Assembly: GCA_028873125.1 (NCBI GenBank)
Contig: JAGWMQ010000008.1
Location: 1 to 56,968 of the forward strand
Source: Verrucomicrobiota bacterium
GTDB taxonomy: Bacteria; Verrucomicrobiota; Verrucomicrobiia; Limisphaerales; UBA11358
DNA length: 56,968 nucleotides
Reading direction: 5' to 3'
Below the pieces are notes generated by a model, which was not told the DNA's origin, made no database searches, and saw only the letters and a program-made list of their open reading frames with translations. Numbering within the stretch: position 1 is the first letter of the stretch; every line of letters starts with the position of its first letter. A program made the position numbers and the translations under genes. This document shows, piece by piece, positions 52,498 to 56,968 of this stretch.

Positions 52498-54285
52498 TCA
52501 CAACTCCAAATCCTTGTCCGTCACCGCGCCTTCGGAGGCGCTGGTCACGTGGGCGGCGTATTTGGCCAGCACGCCGCGGGTGTAGCGTGGCGCGGGCTTC
52601 TTCCAGGCCTTCCGGCGCCGCTTCAATTCCGCGTCCGGGATGCCGAGCGTCATGGTGCGTTTCTCGGCGTCAATGGTGATCGGGTCGCCGTTTTTCACCA
52701 GGGCAATCGGGCCGCCCGCGTAGGCCTCCGGCGTGATGTGGCCGACCACGAAGCCGTGGCTGCCGCCGCTGAACCGTCCGTCGGTGATGAGCGCCACGTC
52801 CTTGCCCAGACCCTCGCCCATGATGGCCGAGGTGGGCGAGAGCATCTCGCGCATGCCCGGCCCGCCCCGCGGCCCTTCGTGGCGGATGACGACCACGTGC
52901 CCGGCCTTCACCCGGCCGCCGAGAATCGCCTCGAGCGCCTTTTCCTCGGACTCGAACACGATCGCCCTGCCGCTGAACCGCAGTCCCTCCTTGCCGGTGA
53001 TCTTGGCCACCGCCCCTTCGGGCGCCAGATTGCCGCGCAAAATGACCAGGTGGCTGTCCTTTTTGATGGGATGGTCGAGCGGTTGAATGATCGCCTGGTC
53101 GTCCGGATACGGCTTCACGTCGGCGAGCGTCTGCGCCATCGTCTCCCCGGTCACCGTGAGCGTGTCGCCGCGCAGCAATCCGGCGTCGAGCAGCGTCTTC
53201 ATCATCGGCCGGATGCCGCCGATGGCCACCAACTCGGACATGAGATGTTTCCCGCTCGGCTTCAAGTCGGCCAGCACCGGCACGCGCCTGCCGACGCGGG
53301 TGAAATCGTCGAGCGACAATTTCACCTTCGCCGCGTGGGCGATGGCCAGCAGGTGCAGCACCGCGTTGGTCGAGCCGCCCAGCGCGATGACCACGGTGAT
53401 GGCGTTTTCAAACGCCTTTTTGGTCAAAATGTCGAGCGGGCGCAGGCCGGTTTTCAACATTTCCACGACGCACGCGCCGGCGCGGCGGCAATCGTCCATC
53501 TTCGCCGGCGAAACGGCGTTTTGGGCGGAGCTGTTGGGCAGGCTCATGCCGAGCGCCTCGATGGCGCTGGCCATGGTGTTAGCGGTGTACATGCCGCCGC
53601 AGGAGCCGGGACCGGGGATGGCGCATTGCTCGACCGCGCGAAATTCGGCGTCGGAGATTTTGTGCTTTGCGTGCGCGCCGATGGCCTCGAAGACGGAAAC
53701 GATGTCCAACATTTTTTCCGCGGCGGAGGCGGGCACGGAGTGACCCGCCCAGGCAGAATTCGAGGGTAGGGCGCGCCAGTCCTCTGCGCGCCGCTCGGTC
53801 GTCAAGCAGCCGGGCAGAATCGTGCCGCCATAGACGAACACCGCCGCGCGATTCATCCGCGCAATGGCGATGAGCGAACCGGGCATGTTCTTGTCGCAGC
53901 CGCCGATGGCCACAAAGCCGTCCATGCCCGCGCAGCCCACGACCGTTTCAATGGAATCGGCGATGACCTCGCGCGAGACCAGCGAGTATTTCATGCCTTC
54001 GCTGCCCATGGAAATGCCGTCGGAGACGGTGATGGTGTTGAAGACGATGGCCTTGCCGCCGGCCTCGTTCGCGCCTTTCTCGGCCTCGAGCGCGAGCTTG
54101 TCAATGTGGAGGTTGCAGGGCGTGACGTTGCCCCAGGTGGAGGCCACGCCGATGACGGACTTTTTGAAATCCTCCTCCTTGAAGCCGACGGGATAGAGCA
54201 TGGCGCGCGCGGCGGCGCGTTCGTCGCCGTCAAGCAGAACGCTGGAAAAGGGGCGGATCGGATCGGATGATTTGATTTTCTTCAT
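52498..54285 (-). CDS. ilvD: Dihydroxy-acid dehydratase
   Basis: A 595-residue iron-sulfur enzyme of branched-chain amino acid synthesis. ATG at 54285. VASTWGNVTPCNLHIDKLA, VSDGISMGSEGMKYSLVSREVIADSIE (with the cluster cysteine ligands in IETVVGCAGMDGFVAIGGCDKNMPGSL), PGPGSCGGMYTANTMASAIEALGMSLP, STNAVLHLLAIAH and GRFSGGSHGFVVGHITPEAY with the end HVTSASEGAVTDKDL are standard. Full length; stands alone. Confidence 0.96.
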   Translation of the reverse strand: MKKIKSSDPIRPFSSVLLDGDERAAARAMLYPVGFKEEDFKKSVIGVASTWGNVTPCNLHIDKLALEAEKGANEAGGKAIVFNTITVSDGISMGSEGMKYSLVSREVIADSIETVVGCAGMDGFVAIGGCDKNMPGSLIAIARMNRAAVFVYGGTILPGCLTTERRAEDWRALPSNSAWAGHSVPASAAEKMLDIVSVFEAIGAHAKHKISDAEFRAVEQCAIPGPGSCGGMYTANTMASAIEALGMSLPNSSAQNAVSPAKMDDCRRAGACVVEMLKTGLRPLDILTKKAFENAITVVIALGGSTNAVLHLLAIAHAAKVKLSLDDFTRVGRRVPVLADLKPSGKHLMSELVAIGGIRPMMKTLLDAGLLRGDTLTVTGETMAQTLADVKPYPDDQAIIQPLDHPIKKDSHLVILRGNLAPEGAVAKITGKEGLRFSGRAIVFESEEKALEAILGGRVKAGHVVVIRHEGPRGGPGMREMLSPTSAIMGEGLGKDVALITDGRFSGGSHGFVVGHITPEAYAGGPIALVKNGDPITIDAEKRTMTLGIPDAELKRRRKAWKKPAPRYTRGVLAKYAAHVTSASEGAVTDKDLEL

Positions 54286-54731
54286 GCCCGGAATGTTGCC
54301 TGAAAAATTCCGCGTCGGCAAGGGGCTGATCCGAGCTGCCCGGTCTGGTCGTGCAGGGTCGCAATCGCGCCGAGACGATGGAACTGGCGCAAGCCAATGC
54401 TCGCATCCTCATGGAGGTTTATCTATCCGAGAAGCTGCCCCTGCCGCCCCTGTTGCGTCGCGTCTTCAAGCGCAAGCAAATCGTTGAACCATCCCTTGCC
54501 CGTCGCTTTACCCGTTCCCGCATGAGGCGGCTGCGCTGGGCCAACACGCGCGGCCAAAAAGGCCACTGGAGCGAGATGGTCAGCGCTACGATCGCCGGGT
54601 GATAGCTTTGCGCTTAGAATGGACCGAATCAGGCGCGAAATTGAGTCGAACATCTGCCAACTATCTATTGACATAAGCGGAAGATGCGTGATAGAGGCGT
54701 AGGCAGATAGTTCAGCGACCTGGATGGCCCT
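54286..54731. other. Region with a possible gene remnant, no clear gene
   Basis: A 446-base gap. One plus-strand frame (54351-54602, GTG start) gives GRNRAETMELAQANARILME, then VYLSEKLPLPPLLRRVFKRK, protein-like, then becomes arginine-rich; I cannot name it. It may be a decayed fragment. A TTGACA at 54674-54679 lies upstream of the repeat-protein fragment. Confidence 0.35.
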
Positions 54732-55082
54732 ATGAAAGTGAACCCCCCAATCATCTTCGGCGTGGTCATGGGTGTGCTGCTTTCTGTGGGCGTGCCGCCG
54801 CGCACCTGCGCGCAATCACCAGCATTTAAGGTGCTGCACACGTTCGCGGGAACCGTCGTTCTCCGGACCAACGCCGCCGGGGCGAGTCCTTACGGCGCCT
54901 TGGTTTCATCAGATGGCGTTATATATGGAGCGACAGCGGCAGGCGGCGATTTTGGCAGCGGCACCGTCTTCGAAATCAACGCCGACGGCACCGGTTTTAC
55001 AAACCTGCACAGTTTCGCGACAACCGACAATCCGGGTTACACTAACCTAAATCCGGCGTCAAAATCGGTGATTCGAGCGTAA
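54732..55082 (+). pseudogene. Truncated TIGR03803 (Gloeo/Verruco) repeat protein
   Basis: Signal peptide followed by AFKVLHTFAGTVVLRTNAAGASPYGALVSSDGVIYGATAAGGDFGSGTVFEINADGTGFTNLHSFATTDN, which is about one and a half units of the TIGR03803 repeat. Intact family members have six or more such units. After NPGYTNLN the sequence diverges and ends at a stop, so the gene is broken close to the adjoining transposase remnant. Confidence 0.7.
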
Positions 55083-55152
55083 ATGGCCGAAAATCGAGGT
55101 TGATTGGATCGTTTCTTTGCAGCAGTCAATCAATTTTACGAAGTAATACCCC

Positions 55153-55425
55153 TCAGCCGTCCAATGGTTTGAGCTTGTGAACTTGTCGTAAGATGCGGGC
55201 GCTCCATTCTTGAACTGCGGGTCGGTCGGGCAGGCGCAAGGTCGGCCGGTTTTGCGGGCGAGTGAGTTCTCCCGGCAGCCAAAATAACCGGTGCCGTAGT
55301 TTGCCCAAGGTCAACTCTTGCCATGGCGGCGGCAGGCAGGTCCGCTGAAACGCGGTGACCAGATTGTAGGCCAGACGCAGCACTTCCAGATAATGCTTAG
55401 TGGTGTATCCGCAACGGTTCGGGCG
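55153..55425 (-). pseudogene. C-terminal remnant of an IS1380-like transposase
   Basis: The reading NRCGYTTKHYLEVLRLAYNLVTAFQRTCLPPPWQELTLGKLRHRLFWLPGEL matches the C-terminal style of IS1380-family DDE transposases. Only about 90 residues remain. At its upstream end lies a long palindrome, and the rest of the gene is absent. Confidence 0.6.
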
Positions 55426-55486
55426 TAAATCAAACCGTTGAATCAAGCACTTGCGCCGAACCGCTGCGGATACACCACTAAGCATT
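55392..55486. repeat. Long inverted repeat at the transposase remnant
   Basis: Arms of about 33 bases at 55392-55425 and 55454-55486 (AATGCTTAGTGGTGTATCCG...; one mismatch and one extra base), loop of 28. Both arms read RCGYTTKH in opposite directions, so part of the transposase gene was duplicated in inverted orientation. Confidence 0.8.
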
Positions 55487-55505
55487 CCATGCAAAATTGC
55501 TGCCG

Positions 55506-55712
55506 ATGCCAAAAATTGCCAGCGCGGTGGTCCTATCCGAGGCCGATCGAAATCAACTGGAGAAGTGGGTGCCAGCCCCATTCACTCCGCAACAGGTGGC
55601 GCTTCGCTCCCGCATTTTGTTAATGGCTGCCGACGGCAAACAAGACCTGGAAATTGCCGGGGAACTCGACGTGAACCGGCATACTCCGGCGCTGTGGCGG
55701 AAACGGTTCCCA
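55506..55712 (+). pseudogene. N-terminal remnant of an IS630-type transposase
   Basis: MPKIASAVVLSEADRNQLEKWVPAPFTPQQVALRSRILLMAADGKQDLEIAGELDVNRHTPALWRKRF is the helix-turn-helix N-terminus of IS630-family transposases. After about 69 residues similarity ends and the frame runs into the leader of the next gene. Confidence 0.75.
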
Positions 55713-55782
55713 TCGGGTTCGTTCCTTTCAACAAGGAATCATTTCCCTTCCCCCAATCCACCCCAACCAAAGGAGTTCAATC

Positions 55783-56112
55783 ATGGACGTTCATTGCACC
55801 ACCTGCGGCGAGCCGTGGGATGTTGACCATCTCCGGTATGACGCCATCTACGAAGCCGGCATGAGCCAGGAGGAAGCCGAAGCGTGGCACTCACTGCCGC
55901 CCGGTCAAAAACTCAATGCCCGTTACCGGCAGGCGTTCCACACCGCCGGCTGGGAATTCGGGCGCAGCGTCATCAACGTCATCCGTTGCCCCTGCTGTCC
56001 CAAAGACGCCCAGCCCGACATCAACCGGCTCCATACCAAGGCCGCCTTGGAGGAAATGCTGGGCGACGGCGAGGACGGCTTGGCCGCCACCTTCGAGGAT
56101 CATCAGTTATGA
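55783..56112 (+). CDS. Small zinc-type cysteine protein of a mobile region
   Basis: A 109-residue protein with two cysteine motifs, CTTCGEPWD at the N-terminus and RCPCCPKD at about 68-75, suggesting zinc binding. It has a good AAGGAG ribosome-binding site 8 bases before the ATG. The stop overlaps the start of the next gene (ATGA). Family unknown; proteins like this accompany DNA-methylase genes of plasmids and integrated elements. Confidence 0.65.
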   Translation: MDVHCTTCGEPWDVDHLRYDAIYEAGMSQEEAEAWHSLPPGQKLNARYRQAFHTAGWEFGRSVINVIRCPCCPKDAQPDINRLHTKAALEEMLGDGEDGLAATFEDHQL

Positions 56113-56566
56113 GCGCGCGGAAACCGCCGTCGAGCGACTTCGGCAAAATCCTGGAAAGCATTTCCGACCGTCATGACATCCGGCACGTCTTTGATGGATT
56201 TGTCCGCCTTGCGGCCTGTGCGCTGGCCGCCCAGACCCGCGAGGCCGAATACCGCGAAGAAGCCGAACGCTGGCAAAAGCCGGAACTGGATTTGTTCGGG
56301 GAAGCCCTCGGCGCGCTGATCCTGGAAATGGAATCGCGGCCCTTTGAGGACATCCTCGGTGGCTACTACCTGGAATTCGCCGTTTCCACTAAAGGGCAGC
56401 AGTGGAGCGGTGAATTCCACACGCCCAAGACCGTCTGTGACCTGATGGCGCGCATGATACTGGGCGACGTGGAATAGCTTCCCATCGAAGGCCCGATCAC
56501 GGTCTGTGAACCGGCGTGCGGCGCCGGGGCGATCATTTTGTCCCTGGCCCAAGCCGCCTGTGCATC
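56109..56566 (+). pseudogene. N6-DNA methylase of mobile elements, interrupted by TAG
   Basis: From ATG 56109: SDFGKILESISDRHDIRHVFDGFVRLAACALAAQTREAEYREEAERW..ELDLFGEALGALILEMESRPFEDILGGYYLEF..QQWSGEFHTPKTVCDLMARMILGDVE, then TAG at 56475-56477. The same frame continues LPIEGPITVCEPACGAGAII with methyltransferase motif I (CEPACGAGA) and LSLAQA to about 56566, where similarity ends. So it is truncated by a stop and then by a junction. Confidence 0.7.
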
Positions 56567-56630
56567 TGAGCCTGAGTCAACGTCATCACAACAAGTAAGT
56601 GCGACTCTTCAAGTCGGCTATCTGACCGCG

Positions 56631-56645
56631 GGATGGGCTTGCTCG
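56631..56645 (+). repeat. 15-base direct repeat, left copy
   Basis: GGATGGGCTTGCTCG here and again at 56927-56941, 296 bases apart, bracketing the attC-like palindrome. Confidence 0.75.
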
Positions 56646-56713
56646 CGCGTCCGGCGAATAGCCAAGTCCAAAACCTGCTCGTTATGTTAAGAGCGCGTGG
56701 CATGGCGTCAACG

Positions 56714-56832
56714 ATCTAAGAGCTGAGCCACGCCGACGGGCGGGTGGCTCCGCAAACTCGATAATCGTTGTATAACTCAAACCATCCATAAACTCAAGGG
56801 GCAGTCGGCGTTGGCTCAGCGCGGTGTTAGGC
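56714..56832. repeat. attC-like palindromic site
   Basis: Left arm GCTGAGCCACGCCGAC (56722-56737) pairs with GTCGGCGTTGGCTCAGC (56804-56820), leaving a single extra-helical T. The right side ends in GTTAGGC (56826-56832), matching the integron core GTTRRRY; the left has ATCTAAG (56714-56720), a poor match to RYYYAAC. No integron integrase is in the window. Confidence 0.35.
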
Positions 56833-56926
56833 GGCACTATGTTGCACATCACCCTCCTGCCTCTATAAATCTTGTATGATGAACCAAGAGCCGGTCAAAG
56901 CCAATCATAGGCAAGAAAAAATATCC

Positions 56927-56941
56927 GGATGGGCTTGCTCG
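56927..56941 (+). repeat. 15-base direct repeat, right copy
   Basis: Second exact copy of GGATGGGCTTGCTCG, 296 bases from the first. Confidence 0.75.
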
Positions 56942-56968
56942 GACTGAGAATTGAACGCCCGGAAAAGA

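Larger units (their letters stand above)
56567..56968. other. Non-coding mobile-element DNA at the right edge
   Basis: No coding gene is supported in the last 400 bases. It contains an attC-like palindrome and a 15-base direct repeat, listed separately. Composition is less GC-rich than the rest of the window. Confidence 0.5.

Noticed and set aside
54351-54602. UvrC-like fragment before the repeat-protein remnant
   Set aside because: The GRNRAETMELAQANARILME stretch is protein-like but I could not match it to UvrC or any family with confidence, so no name was given.
33144-56477. General stop-codon recoding because of in-frame TAG/TGA in three genes
   Set aside because: Several intact genes end in TAG (for example the MidA-like and GH88-lyase genes), and the affected genes are in decaying or inserted regions; local mutation or error explains them better.

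Overview
The window is a GC-rich bacterial chromosome segment that looks like Verrucomicrobiota, probably the Pedosphaera/Limisphaerales side. The clues are exported proteins with repetitive beta-rich modules ending in a FYRL-type tail, a fragment of the TIGR03803 (Gloeo/Verruco) repeat protein, an ECF sigma factor with a long membrane/coiled-coil extension, a prepilin-like protein, and housekeeping genes scattered rather than grouped by pathway. This assignment is inference from protein style; no rRNA is present.

Layout. 1-558: three small membrane-type proteins (minus), one cut by the window edge. 910-5451 (minus): a compact CRISPR-associated locus, cas10(cmr2)-reverse transcriptase-cas1-cas2, with no other effector genes and no visible array, next to tRNA-Gly(TCC). 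6283-17778: housekeeping and surface functions: pyrC, a thioredoxin-like protein, carA, an FHA protein plus a prepilin-like protein, a LacI regulator, nadK, tlyA, two PilT-type ATPases and a MidA-like methyltransferase. 17775-21754: an exported WD/BNR-like protein and a probable restriction-modification pair whose restriction gene carries an in-frame stop. 21826-28687: purM, a very large exported GH88/105-heparinase II/III fusion, cydAB. 28762-34561: purD, the sigma factor, a broken argA with a DUF4160-DUF2442 pair between two copies of its 3' end, and an L,D-transpeptidase. 34815-41883: a small copper-type cluster ending in copC, and two large secreted proteins. 42009-54285: proA, an ATP-grasp-like protein, rpsT, a divergent set (acyl-AMP ligase, glycosyltransferase, exported protein / radical SAM, acyl carrier protein), clpB and ilvD. 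54300-56968: a mobile-element graveyard with fragments of two transposases, a broken repeat protein, a broken N6-DNA methylase and attC-like palindromic DNA.

The most interesting material is of three kinds. First, the reduced cas10-RT-cas1-cas2 locus: Cas10 ends about 60 residues after its GGDD motif and runs with a one-base stop/start overlap into an RT that lacks its usual N-terminal segment, as if an internal deletion joined an interference gene to the spacer-acquisition genes. Second, a roughly 135-bp palindromic element (two 10-bp hairpins, terminal inverted repeats) occurs twice, once in frame inside clpB and once forming the C-terminus of purD; its two hairpins differ between copies by compensatory changes. 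Third, two genes (purD and argA) have diverged duplicate 3' ends that bracket inserted DNA, and short heptamer tandem repeats sit in frame inside purM, proA and the ATP-grasp gene.

All protein assignments come from reading motifs by eye; no database search was possible.
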